From: Streptacidiphilus rugosus AM-16
GTDB lineage: Bacteria; Actinomycetota; Actinomycetes; Streptomycetales; Streptomycetaceae
DNA: 64,000 nt
Assembly (NCBI RefSeq): GCF_000744655.1
Contig: NZ_JQMJ01000004.1
Coordinates: forward strand, 4,216,001-4,280,000
Reading direction: 5' to 3'
Part shown: piece by piece, positions 25,808 to 35,069 of the stretch
Numbering within the stretch: position 1 is the first letter of the stretch
Layout: each line of letters opens with the position of its first letter
Position numbers and translations under genes: made by a program
The notes under the pieces: generated by a model
What the model was told of the DNA's origin: nothing
The model's database searches: none
The model's input: only the letters and a program-made list of their open reading frames with translations

Positions 25808-27142
25808 ATGCGCACGTCCTCCGCACCTCGCGTCGCCCGGCCCGGCAGAGCAGTCGTGTCCTCGGCCGTGGCTCTCTCTGCCGCTGTCGCCCTGCTGGCC
25901 ACGGGCTGCTCCTCCAGCGGCAGCACGGCCTCGGGCAACCCGTCCGCCGCGAACGCCAAGATCACCCTGACCGTCGGCGACTTCGGTGACTTCGGCTACA
26001 AGGAGGCGGGCCTGTTCGCCGCGTACATGGCCGCGCACCCGAACATCACCATCAAGGAGGACACCACCACCGCCGAGGCCGACTACTGGACGGCCCTGCA
26101 AACGCACCTCTCCGCCGGCGGGCTCGACGACATCCAGGCCCTGGAGGTCGGCCGCATCTCGCTGGCCACCTCCGACGCCCTGAGCGGCGCCTTCGAGGAC
26201 CTGAGCAAGGCCCCCGGCGTCAACAAGGACGACTACCTGCCCTGGAAGTGGGCGCAGGCCACCACCGCCTCCGGCAAGACCATCGGCCTGGGCACCGACG
26301 TCGGCCCGATGGCGGTCTGCTACCGGCAGGACCTGTTCAAGGCGGCCGGCCTGCCCTCCGACCCGGCCGCGGTCAGCGCGCTGTGGGCGGGCGACTGGTC
26401 CAAGTTCGTGCAGGTCGGCCAGCAGTTCCAGGCGAAGGCGCCCAAGGGCACCTACTTCATGGACTCGGCCACCGGCCTCTTCAACGGCGTCGTCTCCAGC
26501 AGCACCAAGCAGTACTACTCGGGCGGCAAGCTGGACTACAAGAACTCGGCCAGCGTCAAGCAGGCCTGGACCCTGGCGATGCAGGCCGACGCGGCCGGCG
26601 AGTCCCAGGGCCTCAAGGAGTTCGACCCGCCGTGGCAGGCGGCCTTCGCCAAGTCGACCTTCGCGACCACCATCTGCCCGTCCTGGCAGCAGGCCAACAT
26701 CCAGAAGTTCTCCGGCGACGCGAACACGGGCAAGTGGAACGTGGCGCAGGCCCCGGCGGCCGGCAACTGGGGCGGCTCGTTCCTGGCCGTGCCGTCCTCC
26801 GGCACGCACAAGCAGGCGGCCGAGGACCTGGTCGCCTGGCTGACCGCGCCGGCCCAGCAGGCCAAGGTCTTCCAGGCGGTGGGCAACATCCCGTCCAACA
26901 TGCGCGCCTACGACCTGCCCGGGGTGACCGACTTCAAGAACCCGTTCATCGGTCCGAACGCGCCGACGGGCCAGATCTTCTCCACGGCGGCCAAGCTCAT
27001 CCAGCCCGCCGAGATCGGCCCGCACGCCGGTGACCTGCAGAACGACTTCAGCAACGGCATCCTGCTGGTCGAGCAGAACCACAAGAGCGCGACCGAGGCC
27101 TGGAACACCACGGTCCAGCAGATCGACAGCAGCATCCAGTAG
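25808..27142 (+). CDS. cebE: CebE-type cellobiose/cello-oligosaccharide-binding lipoprotein
   Basis: 444 aa substrate-binding protein. The signal ends at lipobox LLATGC. The mature part shows ITLTVGDFGDFGYKEAGLF, FEDLSKAPGVNKDDYLPWKW and VGPMAVCYRQDLFKAAGLP, typical of CebE-type family-1 binding proteins. AAGGAGA precedes the ATG. It leads a cebE-cebF-cebG-bglC operon behind two CebR boxes, which is the best evidence for specificity. Two hairpins between this gene and cebF probably make its transcript more abundant or stable than the permease part. Confidence 0.85.
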   Translation: MRTSSAPRVARPGRAVVSSAVALSAAVALLATGCSSSGSTASGNPSAANAKITLTVGDFGDFGYKEAGLFAAYMAAHPNITIKEDTTTAEADYWTALQTHLSAGGLDDIQALEVGRISLATSDALSGAFEDLSKAPGVNKDDYLPWKWAQATTASGKTIGLGTDVGPMAVCYRQDLFKAAGLPSDPAAVSALWAGDWSKFVQVGQQFQAKAPKGTYFMDSATGLFNGVVSSSTKQYYSGGKLDYKNSASVKQAWTLAMQADAAGESQGLKEFDPPWQAAFAKSTFATTICPSWQQANIQKFSGDANTGKWNVAQAPAAGNWGGSFLAVPSSGTHKQAAEDLVAWLTAPAQQAKVFQAVGNIPSNMRAYDLPGVTDFKNPFIGPNAPTGQIFSTAAKLIQPAEIGPHAGDLQNDFSNGILLVEQNHKSATEAWNTTVQQIDSSIQ

Positions 27143-27151
27143 CCGCCTGCG

Positions 27152-27190
27152 GACCGGCGGACTGACAGCCGCTCAGTCGGTCCGCCGGTC
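27152..27190 (+). terminator. Intra-operon hairpin 1 (cebE-cebF)
   Basis: GACCGGCGGACTGAC (27152-27166) pairs with GTCGGTCCGCCGGTC (27176-27190), 15 bp with one G.T, nine-base loop, just after the cebE stop. It probably attenuates transcription or protects the cebE mRNA 3' end so that the binding protein exceeds the permeases. GGTCGGCC repeats follow. Confidence 0.6.
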
Positions 27191-27226
27191 GGCCGGTCGG
27201 CCGGTCAGTCAGTGTTCGCGACAACT

Positions 27227-27266
27227 CCGGTTGCCCGCCCGCCCGCCTCCCTGGGCGGGCAACCGG
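27227..27266 (+). promoter_or_regulatory. Intra-operon hairpin 2, next to the cebF ribosome site
   Basis: CCGGTTGCCCGCCC (27227-27240) pairs perfectly with GGGCGGGCAACCGG (27253-27266), a 14-bp stem with a 12-base loop. It ends 11 bases before the GGAAGGAG of cebF. It could act as a second attenuator or limit cebF translation. Confidence 0.55.
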
Positions 27267-27290
27267 CTGCACCCCGGAAGGAGCCCGCAC

Positions 27291-28232
27291 GTGGCCACTT
27301 CAGAACGTCGGCAGGCCTGGCGCAGCCGCCTCTACCGCTGGGACACCAAGGGCTCCCCTTACGTCTACATCGCGCCGTTCTTCCTCGTCTTCGCGGCCTT
27401 CGGGCTCTTCCCCCTGCTCTACACCGGCTGGCTCTCGCTGCACGAGGTGAGCCTCTACAACGTCAACCAGTCGACCTGGGTGGGGTTCAAGAACTTCACC
27501 GACCTGTTCAGCGGCGCCCCGAGCCACTTCTTCTGGAACGCGCTCGGCAACACGGTGACCCTGGGCGTGCTCTCCACGGTGCCGCAGCTGCTGATGGCCC
27601 TCGGCCTGGCCCACCTGCTCAACTACAAGATGCGCGGCAGCGCCTTCTTCCGCACCGCCCTGCTCGCGCCCTACGCCACCTCGGTGGCCGCGGCCACCCT
27701 GGTCTTCGCGCTGATCTTCAGCCCCGAGGGCGGCATGGCCAACTGGGTACTCGGCCTGTTCGGCGCCGCCCCGGTGCACTGGGAGGCCGGCCGCTGGACC
27801 TCGCAGATCGCCATCTCGGTGATCGTCACCTGGCGCTGGACCGGCTACAACGCGCTGATCTACCTGGCCGCCATGCAGGCCGTTCCGGGCGACCTGTACG
27901 AGGCCGCCGCGCTCGACGGTGCGTCACGATGGAAGCAGTTCCTGCACGTCACCATTCCCGCGCTGCGTCCCACGATCCTGTTCACCGTCGTCATCTCCAC
28001 CATCGGCGCCACCCAGCTCTTCGGCGAGCCCTTCCTGTTCGGCGGCCAGAGCGGCCACCAGGGCGGCGCCGCCAACCAGTACGAAACGCTCGGCGTGCTC
28101 ATGTACGACCAGGGTTTCCGCAACAGCATGCTCGGCCGTGCGTCCGCGATCGCCTGGATCATGTTCGGGCTGCTGGTGCTCCTCGGAGCCGCCAACGCCC
28201 TGATCGCCCGCCGCCTGCGCCGCTCACAGTGA
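27291..28232 (+). CDS. cebF: CebF-type sugar permease
   Basis: 313 aa, about six membrane helices after a short cytoplasmic tail. The EAA loop LYEAAALDGASRWKQFLHVT (about 203-222) marks the ATPase contact. The GTG at 27291 follows GGAAGGAG; no in-frame ATG fits. Second gene of the cellobiose operon. It partners with CebG, and energy must come from an ATPase encoded elsewhere. Confidence 0.87.
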   Translation: MATSERRQAWRSRLYRWDTKGSPYVYIAPFFLVFAAFGLFPLLYTGWLSLHEVSLYNVNQSTWVGFKNFTDLFSGAPSHFFWNALGNTVTLGVLSTVPQLLMALGLAHLLNYKMRGSAFFRTALLAPYATSVAAATLVFALIFSPEGGMANWVLGLFGAAPVHWEAGRWTSQIAISVIVTWRWTGYNALIYLAAMQAVPGDLYEAAALDGASRWKQFLHVTIPALRPTILFTVVISTIGATQLFGEPFLFGGQSGHQGGAANQYETLGVLMYDQGFRNSMLGRASAIAWIMFGLLVLLGAANALIARRLRRSQ

Positions 28233-28245
28233 CGGGAGAGAACCC

Positions 28246-29166
28246 ATGACCACCACCACGCAGCTGACGCACTCCCCCACTGTCACGACGCCCGCGCCCG
28301 GGCGCCGCACCGCCCTGCGCGGGGTGCGCGCGGGCCGCCAGCACCACGCCGGTCCGGTCGCCTACCTGGTTCTCGGCCTGGTCGCGCTGGCCTCGCTGTT
28401 CCCGCTGTACTGGACCCTGGTCGCCGCCTCCACCGACGCGCACCGGGTGGTCTCCACCCCACCGCCGCTGGTTCCCGGCGGCAACCTGTTCAAGAACCTG
28501 GACTACGTCTGGCACAACGCGGGCGGCCGGGGCATGGGCGTGGCGCTGCTCAACTCCACCCTGGTGGCGAGTTCGGTGACCATCGGCACGGTCGCCTTCT
28601 CGGTGCTGGCCGGCTTCGCCTTCGCCAAGCTCCGCTTCCGCGGCCGCGGGCTGCTGATGACCCTGGTCGTCGCGACCCTGGCGGTGCCGGCGCAGCTCAG
28701 CGTCGTCCCGCTGTTCATCCTGATGCACAACCTCGGGCTCGGTAACCACCTCGGCGCGCTGATCCTGCCGACCCTGGTCACCGCGTTCGGCGTCTTCTTC
28801 ATGCGCCAGTACCTGATCCAGGCGCTGCCGACCGAGCTGCTCGAGGCCGCCAGGATGGACGGCGCGAGCTCGCTGCGGACGGTCTGGCATGTCGTCGTGC
28901 CGATCGCGAGGCCGGCCATGGCCGTTCTGGGCATGCTGACCTTCGTGCAGTCATGGAACGACTTCCTGTGGCCGATCATCGCGATGAACGGCTCGACCAA
29001 CCCGACCGTCCAGGTCGCGCTGGCCGGTCTCGGCACCGGCTGGTCCACCGACTGGTCGGTCATCATGGCCGGCGCGCTGATCGGCACGCTGCCGCTGCTC
29101 CTCGTCTTCGTCCTGTTCGGCAAGCACATCGTCGGCGGGATCACCCAGGGCGCCATCAAGGGCTGA
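28246..29166 (+). CDS. cebG: CebG-type sugar permease
   Basis: 306 aa. Six-helix permease after a long N-terminal tail (about 1-35). The EAA loop is [20 protein letters not shown] (about 200-219), followed by [20 protein letters not shown]. It starts 13 bases after the cebF stop, with GGGAGAG before the ATG. Heterodimer partner of CebF in the inner membrane. Confidence 0.87.
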   Translation: MTTTTQLTHSPTVTTPAPGRRTALRGVRAGRQHHAGPVAYLVLGLVALASLFPLYWTLVAASTDAHRVVSTPPPLVPGGNLFKNLDYVWHNAGGRGMGVALLNSTLVASSVTIGTVAFSVLAGFAFAKLRFRGRGLLMTLVVATLAVPAQLSVVPLFILMHNLGLGNHLGALILPTLVTAFGVFFMRQYLIQALPTELLEAARMDGASSLRTVWHVVVPIARPAMAVLGMLTFVQSWNDFLWPIIAMNGSTNPTVQVALAGLGTGWSTDWSVIMAGALIGTLPLLLVFVLFGKHIVGGITQGAIKG

Positions 29167-29240
29167 GCCCGCCCCGAGCCCTGACGCGGTTCCCCTCGTC
29201 CGCTGCCTCCCCGTCCCCTCCCCCTCAGGAGAGCCTTCCC

Positions 29241-30704
29241 GTGATCCCCGCACCCACCGCCACGACCCAGTCAGCCCGGCCGCTCGAATTCCCGACCGGC
29301 TTCCTGTGGGGCGCCGCCACCGCCGCCTACCAGATCGAGGGCTCGGCCGCCGAGGACGGAAGGACCCCGTCGATCTGGGACACCTTCAGCCACACCCCGG
29401 GCAAGGTCGTGGGCGGCGACACCGGCGACGTCGCCGTCGACCACTACCGGCGCTACCGCGAGGACATCGCGCTGATGCGCGAACTCGGACTGAAGGCCTA
29501 CCGCTTCTCCGTCTCCTGGTCCCGGGTCCAGCCCACCGGCCGCGGCCCGGCGGTCCAGCGCGGCCTGGACTTCTACCGGCGGCTGGTCGACGAGCTGCGC
29601 GACGCCGGCATCGAGCCGGTGGCCACCCTCTACCACTGGGACCTGCCGCAGCACCTGGAGGACGCGGGCGGCTGGCCGCAGCGGGAGACGGCGGAGCGCT
29701 TCGGCGAGTACGCCCAGCTCATGGCGCAGGCGCTCGGCGACCGGGTCGCGGTGTGGACGACCCTCAACGAGCCGTGGTGCTCGGCGTTCCTCGGCTACGG
29801 CTCCGGGGTGCACGCCCCCGGACGCACCGACCCCGCCGACGCGCTGCGCGCCGCGCACCACCTCAACCTCGGCCACGGCCGCGCGGTGGCCGCGCTCCGC
29901 GCCGAGCTGCCCGCCGAGGCGCGCATCGCGATCAGCCTGAACCTGCACCAGGTCCGCGCGCTCACCGACAGCTCCGCCGACCGCGACGCGGCCCGCCGGA
30001 TCGACGCGGTGGGCAACCGCGTCTTCACCGGCCCGCTGCTGCACGGCCGGTACCCCGCCGACCTGCTGAACGACACGGCCCACCTGGTCGACTGGGGCAC
30101 GCTGGTGCGTCCCGGCGACGAGCAGGCCATCGGCGCCGGGATCGACCTGCTCGGCATCAACTACTACACGCCGACCCTGGTCTCCGCCCCCGCCGAGGGC
30201 GAGGAGCTCGCGCCTCGCGAGGCCGCGCGCAACGACGCCCACGGGGCCAGCGACTACTCGCCCTGGCCCGGCTCCGAGCGGGTGGTCTTCCACCAGCCGC
30301 CCGGCGAGCTCACCGGGATGAACTGGAGCGTCGACCCGACCGGCCTGTACGACCTGCTGACCGACGTCGCCCGGGCCAACCCGAACCTGCCGCTGCTGAT
30401 CACCGAGAACGGCGCGGCCTACCCGGACGTGCTCTCCCCCGACGGGCACGTCCACGACCCCGAGCGCACCGCCTACATCCACTCCCACCTGGCCGCCGTG
30501 CACCGGGCGATGGAGGACGGGGTGGACGTGCGCGGCTACTTCCTCTGGTCGCTGCTGGACAACTTCGAGTGGGCCTACGGCTATGCCAAGCGCTTCGGAG
30601 CGATCTACGTCGACTACGAGACCCAGCGCCGGGTGCTGAAGGACAGCGCCCGCTGGTACGCGGACGCCATCCGTGCGAACGCGCTGCCGCCTGTCGCTGG
30701 TTAG
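29241..30704 (+). CDS. bglC: GH1 beta-glucosidase (BglC-type)
   Basis: 487 aa cytoplasmic enzyme (no signal peptide) cleaving imported cellobiose and similar beta-glucosides. The GH1 N-terminal signature [19 protein letters not shown] is at about 18-36. Acid/base E177 lies in TTLNEPW and nucleophile E389 in [25 protein letters not shown] is also typical. The GTG at 29241 follows AGGAGAG. It closes the operon; characterised Streptomyces loci have cebR next, but here the following gene is unrelated and convergent. Confidence 0.9.
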   Translation: MIPAPTATTQSARPLEFPTGFLWGAATAAYQIEGSAAEDGRTPSIWDTFSHTPGKVVGGDTGDVAVDHYRRYREDIALMRELGLKAYRFSVSWSRVQPTGRGPAVQRGLDFYRRLVDELRDAGIEPVATLYHWDLPQHLEDAGGWPQRETAERFGEYAQLMAQALGDRVAVWTTLNEPWCSAFLGYGSGVHAPGRTDPADALRAAHHLNLGHGRAVAALRAELPAEARIAISLNLHQVRALTDSSADRDAARRIDAVGNRVFTGPLLHGRYPADLLNDTAHLVDWGTLVRPGDEQAIGAGIDLLGINYYTPTLVSAPAEGEELAPREAARNDAHGASDYSPWPGSERVVFHQPPGELTGMNWSVDPTGLYDLLTDVARANPNLPLLITENGAAYPDVLSPDGHVHDPERTAYIHSHLAAVHRAMEDGVDVRGYFLWSLLDNFEWAYGYAKRFGAIYVDYETQRRVLKDSARWYADAIRANALPPVAG

Positions 30705-30720
30705 TCGGCAGCGCGTCGCC

Positions 30721-31650
30721 TCAGGCCGGGTCGAGCGGTTGCGCGACCCGGCCTCGCCGTGCCACGCGCAGCAGGACCGCGAGCCCGAGGGCTCCCAGCA
30801 GCGGTGAGCAGACCGCCGCCGTGAGGATCAGCGTGGCGGTGCTGCCGGGGTCCGAGCTGGAGAGCATCGGGATCCAGGGCAGTGCCGCCACCGCCGCTCC
30901 GGCCGCACGGGGCAGGTCCGCCCGGACGCCCACGAGCGCCGCGAGCAGCGCCGCGGCCGGGAAGACCGCCGGCCAGCCGAGCTCCAGGTGGAGGAATCCG
31001 TGCACCCCGCTGTGGGGCACGATCAGCCTGCCGAAGAGGTACACCGGCGCGATCGAGAAGGTCGTCGTGCCGAGCAGCACAGCCTTCGCCCGTCGTCCGT
31101 CGAAGGCCCGCAGATCCGGGGGCGCGGCGAGCGCGAGCAGGGCGAACGCCACGCTGCCGAGGATGGGCAGGGCCGAGTACCAGGGAACGTAGGCGGAGGC
31201 CGGCGAGGCCAGCGGCAGCAGTGCGAGTTTCTCGACGACCGCCAGGAGCAGCATGACCCTGGTGGCCGTCCGACGGCCCGCCAGCGCGCAGACCAGCGCC
31301 AGGACCGAGGGCAGCGCGTCCACGAGCGGCACCAGGATCTCCGCCCACCCGCCGGCCTGCGGGCGGGAGGAGAGCACGGACACGACCGCGAGCAGCATGG
31401 GCGCCCCGATGCTGGCCAGCGCCCCGAGGGCGAACGGCGCGGCCGCGGCCAGCGCCCTTCCGCCCGCCTGCGCCGAGCCGATCCCGGCGCGTATCCGCAG
31501 TGCGTGCGCGGCCAGGGCGGTGCGCTCGCGCAGCAGCGCGCGACCGGTCAGTCCCTCGGTGGCCTCCTCGAACACCGCGGCGATCTCGTCGCCGTGCTCC
31601 GTGCGGTAGCGCGCCGGGTAGAGACGCAGCAGGCCGTTGATTCCTGTCAT
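30721..31650 (-). CDS. Multi-span membrane protein paired with a PadR regulator
   Basis: 309 aa. A short soluble N-terminus (LLRLYPARYRTEHGDEIAAVFEEATEG) is followed by about seven hydrophobic helices. 'YP..YR.E.G.E....' is common in membrane proteins encoded after PadR genes. Its ATG overlaps the PadR stop by 4 bases (ATGA), so the two are translationally coupled. Function unknown; probably controlled by, or signalling to, the PadR protein. Confidence 0.7.
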   Translation of the reverse strand: MTGINGLLRLYPARYRTEHGDEIAAVFEEATEGLTGRALLRERTALAAHALRIRAGIGSAQAGGRALAAAAPFALGALASIGAPMLLAVVSVLSSRPQAGGWAEILVPLVDALPSVLALVCALAGRRTATRVMLLLAVVEKLALLPLASPASAYVPWYSALPILGSVAFALLALAAPPDLRAFDGRRAKAVLLGTTTFSIAPVYLFGRLIVPHSGVHGFLHLELGWPAVFPAAALLAALVGVRADLPRAAGAAVAALPWIPMLSSSDPGSTATLILTAAVCSPLLGALGLAVLLRVARRGRVAQPLDPA

Positions 31651-32021
31651 GCCGTCACCGCCCCCGGGCCGAAGCCGCGTCCCGGCGCGGCCGTGCCCGA
31701 AGCACGGGCCGCGAGGCGGCGTTCGGCCTCGCGCACGGTGCGGCTGAGCCGCTCGGTCTCGGCGGCGAGAGCGTCACGGCCCTCCTGGGTGAGCGCGTAG
31801 CTGCGGCGCATCCGGCCGCCGACCACCTCCTCGGCGTGCACGCGGACCAGGCCCTGCTGGAGCAGGCGGTCCAGAGCGGTGTAGAGGGTGCCGGTCCGCA
31901 GGCTGACCTGGCCGTTCGAGATGGCCAGCACCTCCTGCATGATCGCGTACCCGTGTCGCGGAGCGTCCGCGAGAGCGGTGAGCAGGAGGCGTGTGGGCTC
32001 CTGCAGTTGACGTGGTGTCAT
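31647..32021 (-). CDS. PadR-family regulator (short form)
   Basis: 124 aa winged-helix protein. LLLTALADAPRHGYAIMQEV, LRTGTLYTALDRLLQQGLV and GRMRRSYALTQEGRDALAAE are diagnostic of PadR subfamily 2. An inverted repeat overlapping its start codon suggests autoregulation. First gene of a two-gene operon with a membrane protein. Confidence 0.9.
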   Translation of the reverse strand: MTPRQLQEPTRLLLTALADAPRHGYAIMQEVLAISNGQVSLRTGTLYTALDRLLQQGLVRVHAEEVVGGRMRRSYALTQEGRDALAAETERLSRTVREAERRLAARASGTAAPGRGFGPGAVTA

Positions 32022-32043
32022 GAAGGGAGCCTAACTCCCTTCA
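32021..32043. promoter_or_regulatory. Inverted repeat at the PadR start (operator candidate)
   Basis: TGAAGGGAG (32021-32029) and CTCCCTTCA (32035-32043) form a perfect 9-bp dyad with a 5-base spacer. The first base belongs to the PadR start codon and the repeat covers its ribosome site. An ACATATGT palindrome follows at 32047-32054. Either dyad could be the PadR operator. Confidence 0.5.
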
Positions 32044-32083
32044 TCAACATATGTCGATGGTTTACCTATCCTGTTTGACAAAG

Positions 32084-32102
32084 TTAGGTTAGGCAACCCT
32101 AA
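32084..32102. promoter_or_regulatory. Iron box (IdeR/DmdR type) before the ABC ATPase gene
   Basis: TTAGGTTAGGCAACCCTAA matches the 19-bp actinobacterial iron box at nearly all positions. It begins four bases after a TTGACA (32075-32080) and ends nine bases before the ATG at 32112. Iron-loaded DmdR/IdeR would block the promoter. Confidence 0.9.
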
Positions 32103-32111
32103 GTTAATGGC

Positions 32112-32966
32112 ATGCTTGAGACTCGCAGGCTCCGCCTCGACTACGCCGGACGCCGCAGCTCCGACGCCGCCTCCGCCGTCGTGACCGACCTCGATCTGGC
32201 CCTGCCCGGCGGCGCGGTCACCGCGATCGTCGGACCGAACGGCTGCGGCAAATCCACCTTGCTGCGCGGGCTCGCCCGGCTGCTGCGGCCCAGCGCCGGC
32301 TCGGTGCTGCTCGACGGCGCGGACCTGCACCGACTCCCCTCGCGTGAACTGGCCCGCCGACTGGGCCTGTTGCCGCAACAGCCGAGTGCCCCCGAGGGGA
32401 TCACCGTGGAGGGTCTGGTCCGGCTCGGCCGGCATCCGCACCAGGGGCTCTTCAGCCCCTGGACCGCCGCCGACCAGCAGGCCGTGGAACTGGCGCTGGA
32501 GCAGACCGGCACCACCGGGCTGCGCGACCGGCCGGTCGACGAGCTCAGCGGCGGTCAGCGCCAGCGTGCCTGGATCGCGCTGACGCTCGCCCAGAACACC
32601 GAACTCCTGCTGCTCGACGAGCCGACGACCTTCCTCGACCTGCGCCACCAGTTGGAGGTGCTGGACCTCGTCACCGGGCTGCAGCGCGGGTCGGGTCGCA
32701 CCGTCGTCATGGTCCTGCACGACCTCGGGCAGGCCGCCCGCTACGCGGACCATCTCGTCGTGCTCCGCGACGGACGGCTCGCCGCGGCCGGACCGCCCGC
32801 GACGGTGCTCGACGCCGACCTCGTCGCCGAGGTCTTCGGCGTGAAGTGCCGCGTGCTGCCCGACCCGGAGACAGGAACGCCACTGGTCATCCCGGCCGCC
32901 CGGCACGGAGCCCACCTCGTCCGGCGAGCAGCCACACCAGATATCCACCGCCCAGCAGGCCGGTGA
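32112..32966 (+). CDS. Iron-siderophore ABC transporter ATP-binding protein
   Basis: 284 aa. Walker [10 protein letters not shown] (about 46-54), signature [14 protein letters not shown], Walker [14 protein letters not shown] and the switch His in [15 protein letters not shown]. FecE/FepC-type ATPase. There is no visible ribosome site, and the iron box and -35 element are so close that the mRNA may be leaderless. The last 80 bases overlap the convergent permease gene. It is on the opposite strand to its two permeases, an unusual arrangement, but both sides carry iron boxes and so are co-regulated. Confidence 0.88.
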   Translation: MLETRRLRLDYAGRRSSDAASAVVTDLDLALPGGAVTAIVGPNGCGKSTLLRGLARLLRPSAGSVLLDGADLHRLPSRELARRLGLLPQQPSAPEGITVEGLVRLGRHPHQGLFSPWTAADQQAVELALEQTGTTGLRDRPVDELSGGQRQRAWIALTLAQNTELLLLDEPTTFLDLRHQLEVLDLVTGLQRGSGRTVVMVLHDLGQAARYADHLVVLRDGRLAAAGPPATVLDADLVAEVFGVKCRVLPDPETGTPLVIPAARHGAHLVRRAATPDIHRPAGR

Positions 32967-33903
32967 CCACGCCCGCAGGGAGCTGGTGGCCCGGCACCAG
33001 CCGCTGTGCCGCCCAGTCGGCCATCACGAGTTGGGCCGCGCCCAGCGCGAGCGCGGGGAGCAGGTTGGGGCCGGGGGCGCGGGTGAGGCGGCGGGCCAGC
33101 TGCGGGGCGGTGAGGGCCACGAAGGCGACCGGTCCCACAGCGGCAGCGGCGGCCGCCGCCAGCAGCAGGGCCGCCACGAACAGCGAGCGCCGGGTCGGCT
33201 CGACGCGGACGCCGAGGGCCGTGGCCGCGTCGTCGCCGAGTTCCAGCAGCCGCAGCGCACGGCCGAGGCCGAGACAGACCAGCGGTCCCAGCACACCCAG
33301 CGCCACCAGCAGCGTCCGGACGCCGGCCCAGTCGCTGCCGTCCAGACTCCCGGTCAGCCAGAGGACGGCGCGTGCGGCGTCCATCAGCCGGCCGCGCGTC
33401 AGCAGGTAGCCGTTGACGCCGGTGAGGACCGCGCCCACCGCGATCCCCACCAGGACCAGTTGCCCGCGCCCGCCACGCGCCAGCAGCAGCACGGCGACCC
33501 CGGCGGCCAGCGCACCGGTCACCGCGCCCACGGAGACGGCCAGGGCTCCGCCGCCGAACAGCACGATCGCCGTCAGCGCGCCGGTGGCCGCGCCCTGGGT
33601 GAAGCCCAGCACGTCCGGGCTGCCGAGCGGATTGCGCACCAGGGACTGGAAGACCGCCCCTGACAGGGCCAGCGCACCGCCCGCGAGCAGGGCGGTGAGC
33701 ACCCGGGGCAGCCGCAGCTCCACGACGACGAAGTGCGTGCCGGGGTCGCTCGCCGCGTTCGCCCCGGCCAGGCTGCGCAGCACGTCGGCGGGTCCGACGG
33801 GGAAGTCGCCGCTGCCCAGGGCCAGCACGGCCACCGCGGCGGCGACCGCCAGGAGAACGGAGGTGACGACGCGTGCGCGTCGCACCGGGACCAGTGCGCT
33901 CAT
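32887..33903 (-). CDS. Iron-siderophore ABC permease (FecCD family), second subunit
   Basis: 338 aa, about nine to ten membrane helices. [38 protein letters not shown] is the FecCD signature region, and [22 protein letters not shown] matches the conserved ATPase-contact region. The start overlaps the upstream permease stop by 4 bases. It ends in the normal family C-terminus ([12 protein letters not shown]), inside the 3' end of the opposing ATPase gene. Confidence 0.9.
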   Translation of the reverse strand: MSALVPVRRARVVTSVLLAVAAAVAVLALGSGDFPVGPADVLRSLAGANAASDPGTHFVVVELRLPRVLTALLAGGALALSGAVFQSLVRNPLGSPDVLGFTQGAATGALTAIVLFGGGALAVSVGAVTGALAAGVAVLLLARGGRGQLVLVGIAVGAVLTGVNGYLLTRGRLMDAARAVLWLTGSLDGSDWAGVRTLLVALGVLGPLVCLGLGRALRLLELGDDAATALGVRVEPTRRSLFVAALLLAAAAAAAVGPVAFVALTAPQLARRLTRAPGPNLLPALALGAAQLVMADWAAQRLVPGHQLPAGVVTGLLGGGYLVWLLAGRGGLRAGRPG

Positions 33904-34925
33904 GCCCGCCCCCGGCGGGTGCGCAGCAGGTGCAGCAGCAGGACCCCGCCGGTCACCGCGGTGACCGTGCCGACCTGCAACTCCCCCGGCCTGGCGAGCA
34001 GTCGGCCGAGCACGTCCGCGCCGAGCAGCAGCGCGGGACCGAAGGCCGCGCAGTACGGCAGCAGTCGTCGCGGGTCGGGACCGGTGAACGGGGCCACCAG
34101 ATGCGGCGTCAGCAGGCCGACGAAGACGATCGGCCCGCAGGCTGCGGTGGCCGCGCCGCAGAGCAGTGTGATCGCCGCGATCGCCCCCGCACGGGTGGCC
34201 GTCAGGCGCGAGCCGAGGGCCCGGGCGGCGTCCTCGCCGAGTGCCAGCGCGCCCAGGGGGCGGGCGAGCAGCACCGCGAGCGCCAGTCCGGCCAGCACGA
34301 ACGGCGTCAGGACGGCGACGGTGCGCAGCGAGGCGGAGGCGAGCGAGCCGACGGTCCAGAACCGCATCGCGTCCAGGGAGTCGGTGTCAAGCAGTTCGAC
34401 CGCGCCGACGTAGGAGTAGAGCGCGGCGTTGACGGCGGCGCCGGCCAGCACCAGGCGGGTCGGCGTGGCCGCACGACCGCCACCGACGGCGTAGACCAGC
34501 ACGGAGACGAGCCCGGCGCCCGCGAGGGCGAACCAGACCGCGCCGCCGAAGCCGTGGAGCCCGAGCAGCGCCGAGGCGCTGACCACGGCGGCCGAGGCTC
34601 CGGCGTTGATGCCGAGCAGACCGGGATCGGCGAGCGGGTTCCTGGTCAGCGCCCGCATCACCGCGCCCGCGACGCCGAGGGCGGCTCCGGCCAGCAGCCC
34701 GAGCAGGGTACGCGGCAGCCGCATGCCGTGGACCACGTCGTAGCCGGGGGCGGCGGGATCGATCAGGCCGCGCCAGACCTCGCTCGGCGTCAGGGACTTG
34801 GCGCCCAGTGCCAGCGAGAGCAGCAGCACCGCGGCGAGCAGCAGCGTCGCGGCCCCCGCCGCACGCGGGCCGGAGCGTGGGCGCAGGGCGGGTGAGGGCG
34901 GGTCAGCCGACACGGCTGTGGTCAC
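33900..34925 (-). CDS. Iron-siderophore ABC permease (FecCD family), first subunit
   Basis: 341 aa, about nine to ten membrane helices. RLPRTLLGLLAGAALGVAGA and NPLADPGLLGINAGASAAVV are the FecCD signature; CGPIVFVGLLTPHLVAPFTG is the contact region. First gene of a coupled permease pair, transcribed from the region with the second iron box and divergent from the binding-protein gene. Confidence 0.9.
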   Translation of the reverse strand: MTTAVSADPPSPALRPRSGPRAAGAATLLLAAVLLLSLALGAKSLTPSEVWRGLIDPAAPGYDVVHGMRLPRTLLGLLAGAALGVAGAVMRALTRNPLADPGLLGINAGASAAVVSASALLGLHGFGGAVWFALAGAGLVSVLVYAVGGGRAATPTRLVLAGAAVNAALYSYVGAVELLDTDSLDAMRFWTVGSLASASLRTVAVLTPFVLAGLALAVLLARPLGALALGEDAARALGSRLTATRAGAIAAITLLCGAATAACGPIVFVGLLTPHLVAPFTGPDPRRLLPYCAAFGPALLLGADVLGRLLARPGELQVGTVTAVTGGVLLLHLLRTRRGRA

Positions 34926-34950
34926 GAGAGGCCTCCAGATCCATGGGTGC

Positions 34951-34969
34951 TTAGGTTAGGCTAACCTAA
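34951..34969. promoter_or_regulatory. Iron box (consensus) between permeases and binding protein
   Basis: TTAGGTTAGGCTAACCTAA is an essentially perfect 19-bp palindromic iron box in the 144-base gap between divergent permease and binding-protein genes. Control of both directions by DmdR/IdeR is expected. Confidence 0.95.
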
Positions 34970-35069
34970 GTTGACCTTGGGGTCGGGCACCGGCCCGCAC
35001 GTCCTGCCCCGCCCTTGCCCGCACCCCTGCTCACGTCCACGTCCACGTCCAGAAAGCACCAGGCCTCCC

